42,048 nt of DNA. Source: Eubacteriales bacterium (lineage in GTDB: Bacteria > Bacillota > Clostridia > Oscillospirales > Butyricicoccaceae). Location of the stretch: positions 1-42,048 of the forward strand of contig JAUNGZ010000021.1 in the NCBI GenBank assembly GCA_030524205.1. Direction: 5' to 3'. This document shows positions 15,776-24,862 of this stretch, in pieces (position 1 is the first letter of the stretch; each line of letters opens with the position of its first letter). The position numbers were made by a program, and so were the translations under genes. The notes below the pieces were generated by a model. It was given only the letters and a program-made list of their open reading frames with translations, was not told where the DNA came from and did no database searches.

Positions 15776-17905
15776 TTATTCCTCCGAGGCGAACACGCCG
15801 TATATGGCGGAGAACAGTTTCTTGAAAATATTGCCGATGCGCGCGAACACGCCCTCGTCCGCCTGCCCGTCATCGGCGGCGGTATCATCGTCCGCTTCGT
15901 CAATGGAAATTTCACGGGTGCGCAGGATAAACTGCAAGCTTGCGGGAGAGGGGTTCTCCGAAGAGGTGACCGACTGCAAGGCGGCCTCCGCGTCAAGGTT
16001 TAAGACGTTGGTGTCCTCTTCCAAATCCTTCTTGCCGTCGTCGATCGCGCTGTGAATCGAGTCGGTCGCGCTTTGCAGGCTGCCCGAGCTGCCCGAGTTC
16101 GCCGCCTTCTGCAAAACGTCCAGCAGGCCGTCGAGCGAGCTTTGCAGGCTGGCGTCCGATTTGTCGCGCGCCGAGCGCAGCGAGCTCTGCACGGCGGAGA
16201 GCATCCCGCTGGTCGAGGCGAGCGCTTTGGCCAGCGTCGTCATCAGGTCGGTCGTCTTGCCGGCCGTGGAGACGGCGTCCGAGGTCAGCTGCTCAAGGGA
16301 AGCCGACAGCGCCGGGATATCGGCAAGCAGCTTGTTTACGCGCTCGAGCGTCCCGTCGGCCAGCACGGTCAGCTTTTTGCCCTCGCCGACAAAGTCCTGC
16401 GGCAGGCCGGTGTAATCGTCGAGCACGTCGTTGATGTCCTCAAGGTTTTCCAGCAGGCTCTCCGTGGAGGAAAGCAGGTTCTGCAGGCTGGCCGTCGAAT
16501 CCTCAAGGTTGCCGAGCGACTTGTCCAACGAACGGTACAAGCCGTCCGTCGCGGTACCTAGGGTCGAAAGCAGGCTGCCGAGGGCCTGCGCCTGCTCCGG
16601 GGTGATGACGCCCGTCGCGGCCATGGCCGTAAGCGTCTGCTCCGCAATCGCCGGAGCCGCGCCGTGAAGCTTGTTCATTTCGTCTCGCAGCTTGTTCAGC
16701 GAGGTTTTCAGGCGGCCCATATCGCCCTTGAGGTCGTTTACCGCATTGCGCAGCTCGCTGAGATAAAGCCATTCCGAGCCCGTTTCGTCGTCGAGATCGT
16801 CCAGCAGGTCTTCCAGATTGCCGAGCGAGGTTTTTAAATTGCGCAGCAGCTTTTGATAATTCGCCACATCGTCGGCGGATTCCTCAAGCGTGCCCAGCAT
16901 GCTGTTTACGGTGGCGTTCAGCGTGGTCAGCGTTGCCGACATGGAGTTGAGCTCGGGGATCGCCGAATCGGACTTGCCGGCAAGCTCCTCCAGCGCGGCC
17001 AGCGCCGCGTCAGTTTGCGGGTCGATGGCGCCGCGGTCGGCGATCAGCTGTTTGCGCACGTCGTTGATGCCCGCAATGCCGTTTGACAGCACGCCCAGCC
17101 CGCTTTGCATGGACTGCATGGTTTGGAGCATGCTGCTCAGACCCTCATATAGGCTGTCGCCCGAGGTGCCGAGCCGGTCCTTGATATCGCGCATATCGGC
17201 CAGAATATCGAGCGAGGACAGCGTTGCGGGCGCCATGAACAGGATCAGCCCCATGCTCTCGAAGCTGTTTGAGCCGATGCGGACGGTAAAGGTGTTTTCC
17301 TCGCCCGGCAGACCCATGAACACGACGATCTTATACGTGCCCATCGACTGGATCTGCGCGCCGGGCGCATCGATCGACAGCGCCTTGGACATGTCGATGC
17401 CGGTCGCGCAGATCAGCGTCATATTGTTTTTGTAGTAGTCGCTTGCGGCGGCGTTCGGCATGGCGTGAATGGTCATTTCGATCAGGCCGTTCGCGCCCGC
17501 GCATTTTTCCGCTTCTACCGGCACGCCGTTGAGCTTGTAGGACACGTCAAAGTTCCACGGCATTTGAATCGGCGTTTCTCCGTTCGGGATGCATTCGTAA
17601 TAGAAGCGCTGCATGCCCTCGTCCGGCAGCGTCCAAGTAACCGTGCCGTCCGAAAGCGCCGGCTGGTCGTAGGTCGACATGTTGTAAACGTCGGTATAGT
17701 CGCCGTAGTCGGTGAATTCGGTGTGTCCGTTGAGGCTTACGCCCTTGACGATGCGCGTATCCTCGGGCAGGCCGTAATAATCGAGGTTGATATAGACGGC
17801 CTCGTCCGTTTCCACGGTCGGCGCGGCGGCGCCCGCTCCCTGCCCAAGCAGCAGCGCGAGAGTGAGCGCGCCGGCCGTGATGCGGCGGAATTTATTTGTT
17901 TTCAT
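15776..17905 (-). CDS. Secreted coiled-coil protein paired with an MMPL exporter
   Basis: 709 residues. A Sec signal peptide (residues 1 to about 27, ending in GAGA-AA) is followed by a beta-rich domain (about 30-250), then a long run (about 255-640) of heptad-like helical sequence rich in Leu, Ser, Asp and Gly (patterns such as LGNLEDLLDDLDD and LRNAVNDLKGD). The tail is acidic and then ends in a short amphipathic segment, FARIGNIFKKLFSAIYGVFA, which may touch the membrane. The start lies inside the 3' end of the MMPL gene (14-nt overlap), so the two are translationally coupled. A plausible role is an extracytoplasmic partner or adaptor of the exporter, like the long coiled-coil proteins seen with YhgE/MMPL-type systems (inference). 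No catalytic motif is visible. Confidence 0.75.
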   Translation of the reverse strand: MKTNKFRRITAGALTLALLLGQGAGAAAPTVETDEAVYINLDYYGLPEDTRIVKGVSLNGHTEFTDYGDYTDVYNMSTYDQPALSDGTVTWTLPDEGMQRFYYECIPNGETPIQMPWNFDVSYKLNGVPVEAEKCAGANGLIEMTIHAMPNAAASDYYKNNMTLICATGIDMSKALSIDAPGAQIQSMGTYKIVVFMGLPGEENTFTVRIGSNSFESMGLILFMAPATLSSLDILADMRDIKDRLGTSGDSLYEGLSSMLQTMQSMQSGLGVLSNGIAGINDVRKQLIADRGAIDPQTDAALAALEELAGKSDSAIPELNSMSATLTTLNATVNSMLGTLEESADDVANYQKLLRNLKTSLGNLEDLLDDLDDETGSEWLYLSELRNAVNDLKGDMGRLKTSLNKLRDEMNKLHGAAPAIAEQTLTAMAATGVITPEQAQALGSLLSTLGTATDGLYRSLDKSLGNLEDSTASLQNLLSSTESLLENLEDINDVLDDYTGLPQDFVGEGKKLTVLADGTLERVNKLLADIPALSASLEQLTSDAVSTAGKTTDLMTTLAKALASTSGMLSAVQSSLRSARDKSDASLQSSLDGLLDVLQKAANSGSSGSLQSATDSIHSAIDDGKKDLEEDTNVLNLDAEAALQSVTSSENPSPASLQFILRTREISIDEADDDTAADDGQADEGVFARIGNIFKKLFSAIYGVFASEE

Positions 17906-20246
17906 CGGTTGTCTCCTCCTCGTCGATGGGGTTGGACTGCGGCTGATCCGTTTCGTCCGGCGGCGCGGCCGCGGGCTTTTCGCGGCGGCTCAACAGGCGC
18001 GCCAGCTTGTCGTGCACGGCTTGGCGGCGCGCGCGGTGGTTGGCGCGCATTTGCTCATGCAGGCGCTGGTGCTGCTGATGCAGCGCGCTGATGGTCGGCA
18101 GCACGAGCTTTTTTGCGTGGATACGGTTCATGCGCGCGTGCTTTTTCTGCGCGTAGTCGGGCTTGACGATCCATTTGTCGAAAATCATCAGGCACATGGG
18201 CAGCATGAACAGCACCAGAATCATGCTCAGCAGCGCGCCGCGGCCGATCAGGTGGCCAAGCCCGGCCACGGCCTCGACCGAAGACAGGAAATACAGCGCG
18301 TAAGCGACCGTCATTAAAATAATGCCCGAGGTCAGCACGGAGAGCGCGCTCGACGCGACCGCGCGGATGGCGGCCTCCTTTTTGTCGCCCTGTGCGCGGG
18401 CGTCCAGATAGTTGTTGGTCATCAGGATGGAATAGTCGATCGTCGCGCCGAGCTGCACGCAGGACACGATGATGAAGCCAAGGAACATGGTGCGCTGACC
18501 GGTGATGTAGGGCAGCGCGGTGTTGATGAACACGGCGGCCTCGATCGGGATGAGCACGACGAGCGGCAGCAGGGCGGATTTGAACGTGATCGCAACGACC
18601 AGCGCCACGCCGAGCAGCGAGATGATGTTGACAAAGCTGTAATCGGTCGTAATAATCGACTTGATATCCTGCGTGGACGGCGTTACGCCGACCAGATAGG
18701 TCTGCTCGTCCGGATAGTATTTTTCGATGATCGAGCGGATTTCGTCCGCATAGCGGAAGGCCGCGTCGCTTTCGCCCGCCGAGCGGACGTTGATGATCAC
18801 GCGGGCCCAGTGCGCGGAGTGGAGCTGTCCGGTCACGCTGTGGGGCAGGAAGCTCTCGGGAATGCCCTCCGGCACGGCGGAGGCGAGGCCGAGCGAGAGC
18901 TTGACGTAAGGCAGCGCGTCGATTTCGTCGGTCATGGCCTTTTCGGTGATGTTGCTGTCAAGCGGGACAAGGGCGAGCATCATATTGCTCTGTCCGAAGG
19001 CGGCGTTCATCTCCTGCTCGGCCGCATAGACCGGCGTGCCGGGCGAATTGCTGACCGCCTCGTTGCCGTAAGTAAAGTCCGCCATGCCCTGACCGACATA
19101 GCAGGGGATGACCAGCAGCAGTACGATAATGAGAACCGGCTTGCGGATCTTATAGGCGAGCACGCCGAAGCCGCGGAACTGCGGCATAAACGAGCGGTGC
19201 TGCGTTTTTTCAATCAGCGCTTGATAACGCAGGATGAGCGCGGGCATGAGCAGCAGCACGGTCAGCAGGCTGAGCGCGATGCCCTTGGCAAGCACAAAGC
19301 CCATATCCGGCCCGATGCCGAAGCGCATGAGCGCGAGCGCCAAAAAGCCGACGATGGTCGTCGCGCCCGAAGCGCCGATCGAGGTGAACGCGCTGCGCAG
19401 GGCGTTGGCCATGGCCTGCTCCGGTTCGACGCCGTTGGCTTTCTCGTGCGTGAACGAATGCAGCAGGAAGATCGAATAGTCCATTGAGCAGGCCAGTTGC
19501 AAAACCGCGCCGACCGCGTTGGACAAAAACGAAATCTCGCCGAAAATGATGTTCGAGCCCATGTTGAGCACGATCGCAATGCCCATGACCGACAAGAACA
19601 GCACCGGCTCGAACCACGAGGTCGTGGTAAGCGTCAAAATCAGGAAAATGAAAATGACGGCCAGCACCATGACGCGCATGACCTCGGAATTGATCGTCGG
19701 TCCGAGGTTGGTGTCCGACACGGCCGAGCCCGCGACCAGTCCGCGGTCGCCCACGATTTTCTCGATTTCGTGAACGGCCCGGTGCGTGCGGGAGGACGAA
19801 TCCTTTTCCGAAAAGGTAACGTCCATGTAGGCCATGCCGTCCTTGTAATAATCGCCGATGTCCGAATAGTCGATGAATTCGCTGGACCCGTAAATGTTGG
19901 TTTTGGTGTCGCACCACATGATCATGTCGACGCCGTCGACGTCGGCAATGCGGTCCTTGATGGATTTGGCCTCGTACAGCGTCACGTTCTTGAGCATGAC
20001 GCGGCCCATGCCGGGATAAGTAAACTCCTCCTCCATGATATCAAGCGCCTGCGCGGAGGGGGAGGAGTCGGGCAGATACTTGGTCAGGTCGTAGTTGACG
20101 CCCACAAGCGGCAGGCAGATCAGGCAGAACACAACCAGTATGGTAAACACCTTTTCAACCATTTTCCGGTGGGTAATAATCAAATCGACAGGACTGTGTC
20201 CCTTATGTTTCACAAGAAAAACACCAACTTTCTTAAAAACGCACAT
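17892..20246 (-). CDS. MMPL/RND-family transporter
   Basis: 784 residues with the two-halved RND topology: one N-terminal membrane helix (about 30-50), an external domain, five helices, then a repeat of this pattern. DYSIFLLHSFTHEKANG and DYSILMTNNYLDARAQGDKKEA are the duplicated conserved cytoplasm-proximal segments, and SPSAQALDIMEEEF opens the first external domain. The family exports lipids, lipopeptides or hydrophobic compounds using the proton gradient. The cytoplasmic tail is highly charged, rich in His, Arg and Gln. No clear Shine-Dalgarno precedes the ATG at 20246, but the promoter sits only about 25 nt upstream; a GTG 36 nt further in is a possible alternative. It is divergent from a TetR gene. 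Confidence 0.9.
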   Translation of the reverse strand: MCVFKKVGVFLVKHKGHSPVDLIITHRKMVEKVFTILVVFCLICLPLVGVNYDLTKYLPDSSPSAQALDIMEEEFTYPGMGRVMLKNVTLYEAKSIKDRIADVDGVDMIMWCDTKTNIYGSSEFIDYSDIGDYYKDGMAYMDVTFSEKDSSSRTHRAVHEIEKIVGDRGLVAGSAVSDTNLGPTINSEVMRVMVLAVIFIFLILTLTTTSWFEPVLFLSVMGIAIVLNMGSNIIFGEISFLSNAVGAVLQLACSMDYSIFLLHSFTHEKANGVEPEQAMANALRSAFTSIGASGATTIVGFLALALMRFGIGPDMGFVLAKGIALSLLTVLLLMPALILRYQALIEKTQHRSFMPQFRGFGVLAYKIRKPVLIIVLLLVIPCYVGQGMADFTYGNEAVSNSPGTPVYAAEQEMNAAFGQSNMMLALVPLDSNITEKAMTDEIDALPYVKLSLGLASAVPEGIPESFLPHSVTGQLHSAHWARVIINVRSAGESDAAFRYADEIRSIIEKYYPDEQTYLVGVTPSTQDIKSIITTDYSFVNIISLLGVALVVAITFKSALLPLVVLIPIEAAVFINTALPYITGQRTMFLGFIIVSCVQLGATIDYSILMTNNYLDARAQGDKKEAAIRAVASSALSVLTSGIILMTVAYALYFLSSVEAVAGLGHLIGRGALLSMILVLFMLPMCLMIFDKWIVKPDYAQKKHARMNRIHAKKLVLPTISALHQQHQRLHEQMRANHRARRQAVHDKLARLLSRREKPAAAPPDETDQPQSNPIDEEETTDENK

Positions 20247-20271
20247 TGCGTACGATTACTTTTCGTGTTAT

Positions 20272-20300
20272 AGTATAGTGCATAAGGATACCAGACACAA
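20272..20300 (-). promoter_or_regulatory. Promoter of the MMPL operon
   Basis: On the minus strand: TTGTGT (20295-20300), 17-nt spacer, TATACT (20272-20277). It lies in the divergent gap with the TetR gene, where TetR-family repressors usually bind. A short inverted repeat AATCA/TGATT flanks AATC just beyond the -35 and is a weak operator candidate. Confidence 0.65.
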
Positions 20301-20399
20301 CAATCAAATCTGATTAGAATGAATGAAAAAGTACATTTCAATAAAATTTGTTTATTAAATTACAAAAATTCTATGAGTGTAAGGACTGGAGGGGATAAC

Positions 20400-20957
20400 A
20401 TGGCCGAGCAGGAGGATAAGCGAATCCGGCGTACGAAAAAGCTGCTGCGGCAGTCGCTTACCCGGCTGATGCAGCAGCAGGATTTTCAAAGCATCACGGT
20501 GACCGACGTTGTGCGCGAGGCGGATATCAACCGCGGCACATTCTATGCGCATTACCGCGATGTTTACGACCTGCGCGAAAAAATCGAAAGCGAGATGATC
20601 GCGGATTTCCGCGCGATGATCGACAGCATCCGTCCGAATGCGGCGGTTTCGCTGCGCCCGGTGCTGAGCCGCGCAGTCGATTATCTGGAGGAAAACCGCG
20701 AGATCGTTACCACGCTGATCAAGGTCAGCGGCGCGGACGGCTTTGGCAAAAAGATGATCGAGGTAATCGAGGAATGCCGTATGGAAGCCGTGCCCTGCCA
20801 AGGGGTTGAGGATATCTACGTGGCGCGTTTTATCGCGACGGGCGTTGTGGGAATGCTGGAAAAATGGATCGCCGAGCCGTCGCCTATCCCCAAGGACGAG
20901 CTGACCGCGCTGATGGCAAAAATCCTATCGCCGCTGCTGCCGTCCGGCACGGAATAA
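20400..20957 (+). CDS. TetR/AcrR-family transcriptional regulator
   Basis: 185 residues. N-terminal TetR DNA-binding domain: RRTKKLLRQSLTRLMQQQDFQSITVTDVVREADINRGTFYAHYRDVYDL, with the recognition helix in NRGTFYAHY. The C-terminal ligand domain is helical and resembles the dihydroxyacetone-kinase-regulator type (TetR_C_7-like) common in Firmicutes (inference). GGAGGGG lies 5 nt upstream of the ATG at 20400; an in-frame ATG at 20319 lacks a ribosome site. Divergent placement suggests it represses the MMPL/coiled-coil operon. Confidence 0.88.
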   Translation: MAEQEDKRIRRTKKLLRQSLTRLMQQQDFQSITVTDVVREADINRGTFYAHYRDVYDLREKIESEMIADFRAMIDSIRPNAAVSLRPVLSRAVDYLEENREIVTTLIKVSGADGFGKKMIEVIEECRMEAVPCQGVEDIYVARFIATGVVGMLEKWIAEPSPIPKDELTALMAKILSPLLPSGTE

Positions 20958-20961
20958 AAAA

Positions 20962-20999
20962 AGAGCGCGGCCTCCCGGTGGGGAGACCGCGCTCTTGTT
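20962..20999. terminator. Bidirectional terminator
   Basis: AAGAGCGCGG (20962-20971) pairs with CCGCGCTCTT (20988-20997), with an inner CTCCC/GGGAG part. It stands between the TetR gene and the convergent glycosyltransferase gene. Confidence 0.8.
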
Positions 21000-22128
21000 A
21001 TTGCCATTGCAGTACGAAATCAGCCAGCTTTTCGGTGGCGTCCGGATGGGCGACGGCCTTCATGGTCTGCCGCACGGTTTCCAGCCGCACCGGGTTGTGG
21101 AACAGCTCGTACACCGCTTCGTCGATCGGGAAGTGCTTGGTGATCAGCGCGGCCATGCCGTTGTTGACTAGAAAATCGACGTTGCGCTCCTCGTGTCCCG
21201 GAATGGGGTCGACCAGCAGCATGGGCAGGTTTTTTGCCAGCGCCTCGGACACGGTCAGCCCGCCCGGCTTGGACACGATGCAGTCGGAGGCGCTCATCAT
21301 CACCTCTACGTTGTGCACAAAGCCGTAGGGCTTGACCACGCATCCGCCCTCGTACCGTGAAGCAAACTGCTCGACGCGCAGAAACTGCTTTTTGTTGTTG
21401 CCGCACACAACCAGCAGCTGCAGCGGCAGGCCGATCACGGTCAGCTTTTCGAGCGTTTTGACGTGGTCGGCATAGCCCATCGAGCCGCCCATCAGCAGGA
21501 TCGTCGGCCGCTTGGGGTCGATGCCAAGCTGCTGCGCGGCCTGCTCGCGCGGCAGCGCTTCGTTGAATTTGGGATGCACCGGTATACCGAGCGGCAGGAT
21601 ACGCTCTTCAGGGATGCCGCGCTTGACGCAGCGGAAGGTCAACAGCTCGCTCGCGGTGACGATATACTGCACGCGCGGCACATCCTCCCAGTAAGGATGG
21701 AGCGTGTAGTCGGTCACGATGCCGACGGTTTTGATATCGTCAAGCTTTTTGCGTTTTTTCAGCTCGTCCACCATCTGTGCGGCGAACACGTGGGTGCAGA
21801 TGATCACGTCGGGCGCGTAGCCGGCAATGACCTTGGCGAATTTGGACGCGCCCAGCGCGTTGATGATGGTGATGATGTTCGGTCCCGCGGAAAAATAACC
21901 CGCGCCGCCGTTTTCCGCAAGCTGGTAGATCACACGGTAGAGCGTCTGCATATGCTTGGAGGAAAACAGATAGCCCTTGTCGATCGTCGCTTTGACCAGA
22001 TTGCTGATATAGGCGTACACGTCAAGCGTGTGCACCTCCGCGTCCTTGCTCGCCAGCATATCGCCGATGGCCTTGGCGGTGGCGTGGTGCCCGAAGCCCG
22101 CTGTGACGGATAAAATCAATACTCTCAT
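20998..22128 (-). CDS. MGDG-synthase/MurG-like glycosyltransferase (diacylglycerol glucosyltransferase family)
   Basis: 376 residues, GT-B fold, GT28-like. The N-terminal RVLILSVTAGFGHHATAKAI is the MGDG_synth signature; the C-terminal domain contains LLMGGSMGYADHVKTL, and VSKPGGLTVSEALAKNLPMLLVDPIPGHEERN is the UDP-sugar binding block. The family (UgtP/YpfP) transfers glucose or galactose from UDP-sugar to diacylglycerol, making glycolipids and lipoteichoic-acid anchors at the inner membrane face. The ATG at 22128 has AAGGAGAG upstream. spoVG lies 58 bp upstream on the same strand, so they may be cotranscribed. Confidence 0.88.
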   Translation of the reverse strand: MRVLILSVTAGFGHHATAKAIGDMLASKDAEVHTLDVYAYISNLVKATIDKGYLFSSKHMQTLYRVIYQLAENGGAGYFSAGPNIITIINALGASKFAKVIAGYAPDVIICTHVFAAQMVDELKKRKKLDDIKTVGIVTDYTLHPYWEDVPRVQYIVTASELLTFRCVKRGIPEERILPLGIPVHPKFNEALPREQAAQQLGIDPKRPTILLMGGSMGYADHVKTLEKLTVIGLPLQLLVVCGNNKKQFLRVEQFASRYEGGCVVKPYGFVHNVEVMMSASDCIVSKPGGLTVSEALAKNLPMLLVDPIPGHEERNVDFLVNNGMAALITKHFPIDEAVYELFHNPVRLETVRQTMKAVAHPDATEKLADFVLQWQ

Positions 22129-22186
22129 ACCGCTACTCTCTCCTTGTATAAGAGTTATTTTACAGCAAAGCGGGCAAAAAAGCAAA

Positions 22187-22447
22187 TCATTGCAAAAAGG
22201 AGGCCCGGTAGGCGTCAAGCACCTTGTGCTCGAGCTCGTCCCGCAGCGCGCTGCCGACCGGATGCGCGATGTCGCGGAAGCGGCCGTCCGGCATGCGCCG
22301 CGAAGGCATGGCGAGAAACAGCCGGTCGCTGCCGTCGATGATTTTGATATCGTGCACGGCGAAGGTGCCGTCGAAGGTGACCGATACCAGCGCTTTGAGC
22401 CGTCCGAATTCCTCTACATGGCGGAATTTGATGTCTGTGATTTCCAT
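22187..22447 (-). CDS. spoVG: Septation regulator SpoVG
   Basis: 86 residues. SpoVG is a small nucleic-acid-binding regulator of septation, capsule and virulence traits in Firmicutes. Conserved blocks are MEITDIKFRHV, FDGTFAVHDIKIIDG, LFLAMPSRRMPDGRFRDIAHPVGSALRDELEHKVL; the family runs the same way throughout. AAAAGGAG precedes the ATG. It is divergent from murC across a 125-bp AT-rich gap. Confidence 0.95.
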   Translation of the reverse strand: MEITDIKFRHVEEFGRLKALVSVTFDGTFAVHDIKIIDGSDRLFLAMPSRRMPDGRFRDIAHPVGSALRDELEHKVLDAYRASFLQ

Positions 22448-22497
22448 AGTGTACTCCTTTTCACTCGTTTGTCGGCTTAAATTTGTCTGTTTGCCTA

Positions 22498-22526
22498 TTT
22501 ATATTTTGACAGAAATGTACTATAAT
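22498..22526 (+). promoter_or_regulatory. Probable murC promoter
   Basis: Perfect -10 TATAAT (22521-22526) with TTTATA (22498-22503) 17 nt before it. A perfect TTGACA at 22506-22511 lies in the spacer but is only 9 nt from this -10 and 14 nt from the next TATACT (22526-22531), so it is probably not the -35 unless the -10 is shifted. Confidence 0.55.
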
Positions 22527-22572
22527 ATACTACATCTGTTAAGAAAAAGGAAAGTGGGAGGCTTAAGGGAAT

Positions 22573-23946
22573 ATGGCCCTGTCTATCAAGCCCTATATTG
22601 AAAATAAGGAAACGATCCATCTGATCGGCATCGGCGGCGTGTCGATGAACTCGCTGGCCGAGCTGCTGCTCTCCATGGGGGTGCCGGTTACCGGCTCCGA
22701 CCGGCTCAAAACCGACGTCACGGCGCGTCTCGAAGCGCTGGGGGCGAAAATCGCGTATGAGCATAAAGCGGAAAATGTCGAGGGGGCGGCGCTCGTCGTG
22801 CGCACCGCCGCCGTGCACGACGATAATCCCGAGGTTGCGCGCGCGCGTCAAACGGGCGTGCCGGTCATGGAGCGCGCCGAGGCGTGGGGCCATTTGATGC
22901 GCGATTACGATAACGTGGTCTGCCTTGCCGGCACGCACGGCAAAACGACCTCGACCTCGATGATGACGCTGATGACAATGGAGGCCGGGCTGGACCCGAC
23001 CGTCATGGTCGGCTCCAATCTGCCCGCGATCGGCGGCACGCTGCGCATTGGCGCAAAGGACTGCTTTGTGGCCGAAAGCTGCGAATACTGCAATTCCTTC
23101 CTCAATTTCGCGCCGACGGTCGCCGTCGTGCTCAATGTAGAGGCCGATCATCTGGATTTCTTTAAGGATTTGAACGATATTGTGCATTCGTTCCGTTCGT
23201 TCTGCGAGCTGACGCCGGCAAGCGGCCTTGTCGTGGTCAACGGGGACGACGAGAACGCCATGCGCTGCGTGGACGGCCTGAACCGCCGCGTCCGCACCTT
23301 CGGTTTAAATGAAAACGCCGATGTGCGCGCGGCTGATATCAGCGACGTAAACGGCTATTACCGCTTTACGGTGCTGGTGGACGGCAAGGCTTACGCCAGA
23401 GTGGAGCTGTCCGTGCCCGGACGGCACAATATGCTCAACGCCTTGGCCTGCTGCGCGGCGGCCGAGTTTCTCGGCGTGCCCGGCGCGGCGGCCGAAACGG
23501 GACTGAACAAATTCACCGGCTCCTCCCGGCGGTTCCAGCTTGTCGGCAAAATGCCGAACGGCGCGACCGTGGTCGACGATTACGCCCACCATCCGAGCGA
23601 AATGAAAGCCACGCTGTCCACCGCGAAGGAGATGCATTTTGACCGTATCCTGTGCGCCTTCCAGCCGCATACCTATACGCGCACCAAGGCGCTGTTCGCG
23701 GAATTCGTCGAGGCGCTGCGGGGCTGCGATCAGGCCGTGCTTGCGCCGATCTACGCGGCGCGCGAGCAGAACACCATCGGTATTCATTCGAGCGATCTGG
23801 CAGCGGAGGTGCCGGGCGCCGTCTCCTTCGACACGTTCGCGGAGATCGCCGCCTATCTGCGGGCGGTGGCAGGCCCGAACGATCTGGTGCTGACAATGGG
23901 CGCGGGCAATATCAATGAGGTCGGTCCGATGCTCGTCAAGCAATAA
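22573..23946 (+). CDS. murC: UDP-N-acetylmuramate--L-alanine ligase
   Basis: 457 residues. It adds L-alanine to UDP-MurNAc with ATP, the first step of the peptidoglycan stem peptide. The N-terminal Rossmann loop is HLIGIGGVSMNSLAE (the usual GxGGxGM has Ser in place of the third Gly). The ATP loop is GTHGKTTS at 120-127. Later conserved blocks are VLNVEADHLDFF, GRHNMLNALA, FTGSSRRFQLVG and VVDDYAHHPSEMKATL, with FQPHTYTRTKALF in the C-terminal domain. All ligase motifs are present. GGGAGG lies upstream of the ATG. Monocistronic, with a strong terminator. Confidence 0.96.
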   Translation: MALSIKPYIENKETIHLIGIGGVSMNSLAELLLSMGVPVTGSDRLKTDVTARLEALGAKIAYEHKAENVEGAALVVRTAAVHDDNPEVARARQTGVPVMERAEAWGHLMRDYDNVVCLAGTHGKTTSTSMMTLMTMEAGLDPTVMVGSNLPAIGGTLRIGAKDCFVAESCEYCNSFLNFAPTVAVVLNVEADHLDFFKDLNDIVHSFRSFCELTPASGLVVVNGDDENAMRCVDGLNRRVRTFGLNENADVRAADISDVNGYYRFTVLVDGKAYARVELSVPGRHNMLNALACCAAAEFLGVPGAAAETGLNKFTGSSRRFQLVGKMPNGATVVDDYAHHPSEMKATLSTAKEMHFDRILCAFQPHTYTRTKALFAEFVEALRGCDQAVLAPIYAAREQNTIGIHSSDLAAEVPGAVSFDTFAEIAAYLRAVAGPNDLVLTMGAGNINEVGPMLVKQ

Positions 23947-23965
23947 GGAAAAAGCAAGCCGCAGG

Positions 23966-23998
23966 GGGGCGGACAGCTTGGGCTGTCCGCCCCTTTTT
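23966..23998 (+). terminator. Rho-independent terminator of murC
   Basis: GGGGCGGACAGC (23966-23977) pairs with GCTGTCCGCCCC (23982-23993) around TTGG, followed by TTTTT. Confidence 0.92.
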
Positions 23999-24132
23999 AC
24001 AGCGGAATAAGGCGGGCACGCGCGGCGGCAAAGGGCAGGGAATATGCGGGCAAAGCCCGCGTCCGGCTTGCTCTCGGACGGAGGGTACGGGGAAGAGGTT
24101 TCCATGAAATTGAATTTTATTTTGAATCCCTA
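23999..24132. other. GC-rich non-coding gap with two small hairpins
   Basis: No gene seen. GCGGGC-AAA-GCCCGC (24046-24060) and CGTCCG/CGGACG (24060-24080) are possible hairpins. GCAAAGGGCAGGG at 24028-24040 also occurs just after element copy B (30532-30544). Confidence 0.4.
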
Positions 24133-24161
24133 TTGACAAATACCACAAAATAGAAGATAAT
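24133..24161 (+). promoter_or_regulatory. Promoter for the cytidylate-kinase-like gene
   Basis: Perfect TTGACA (24133-24138), 17-nt spacer, GATAAT (24156-24161). Confidence 0.7.
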
Positions 24162-24216
24162 AATACAAACAGATTATGCATTTCGCATAATTCCGCAATG
24201 GTAAGGAGGGTGCGTT

Positions 24217-24828
24217 ATGAGCAATAATTTAGTCATCACTATCGGCCGTGAGTACGGCACCGGCGGTCGGGAAATCGGTCGTAAGATCGCGCTCCGCCTT
24301 GGAATAGCCTTTTATGACCGCGAGCTGATCACCCGAGCGGCGAAAAAAACAGGCTTTGACGAAAAGCTGTTTGAACAGCTCGACAAGCGCGCAACCAACA
24401 GCTTCCTGTATTCGCTTACCATGTTCGGTTCGGTCGGCCTGAACGGCATGAGCCTAACCGATCAGCTTTACTTAGCGCAGGCCAATGTGATCCGTGAGAT
24501 TGCGACGGACGCGCCCTGCGTAATTGTTGGCCGCTGCGCCGACCATGTGCTTCGCGATTTCGACAATCGCTTCGATTTCTTCGTTCATGGCTCGATCGAG
24601 GATCGCGTCCGGCGCATCCAGACCTGCGGCGATTACGAAATCGAGGGCAAGACGCCGGAGGCGGCGCTGGAAAAGATGGATAAACAGCGTTCCACCTATT
24701 ACAACTACTACACCGGCAAGGTATGGGGCAAGTGCGACCATTACGATATGTGCATCAATGCCGGGCGTTTGGGGATCGAGGATTCCGCGGACGTTATGCT
24801 GGAGTATGTGAATAAGGTTAAAAAGTGA
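24217..24828 (+). CDS. Cytidylate-kinase-like family protein
   Basis: 203 residues. The N-terminus has a P-loop-like ITIGREYGTGGREIGRKIALRLG, followed by FYDRELITRAAKKTGF; IVGRCADHVL and FVHGSIEDRVRRIQ resemble the NMP-kinase LID region of the cytidylate kinase 2 family. True Cmk proteins are of similar size but carry a more canonical P-loop, so nucleotide specificity is uncertain. GGTAAGGAGGG precedes the ATG. It has its own promoter and terminator. Confidence 0.8.
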   Translation: MSNNLVITIGREYGTGGREIGRKIALRLGIAFYDRELITRAAKKTGFDEKLFEQLDKRATNSFLYSLTMFGSVGLNGMSLTDQLYLAQANVIREIATDAPCVIVGRCADHVLRDFDNRFDFFVHGSIEDRVRRIQTCGDYEIEGKTPEAALEKMDKQRSTYYNYYTGKVWGKCDHYDMCINAGRLGIEDSADVMLEYVNKVKK

Positions 24829-24862
24829 CCGGTTTCCGGTAAGAGAGAGAAGAGAGAGTGCG

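Noticed and set aside
22506-22511. TTGACA as the murC -35
   Set aside because: It is only 9 nt from TATAAT and 14 nt from the next TATACT, too close for sigma-A.
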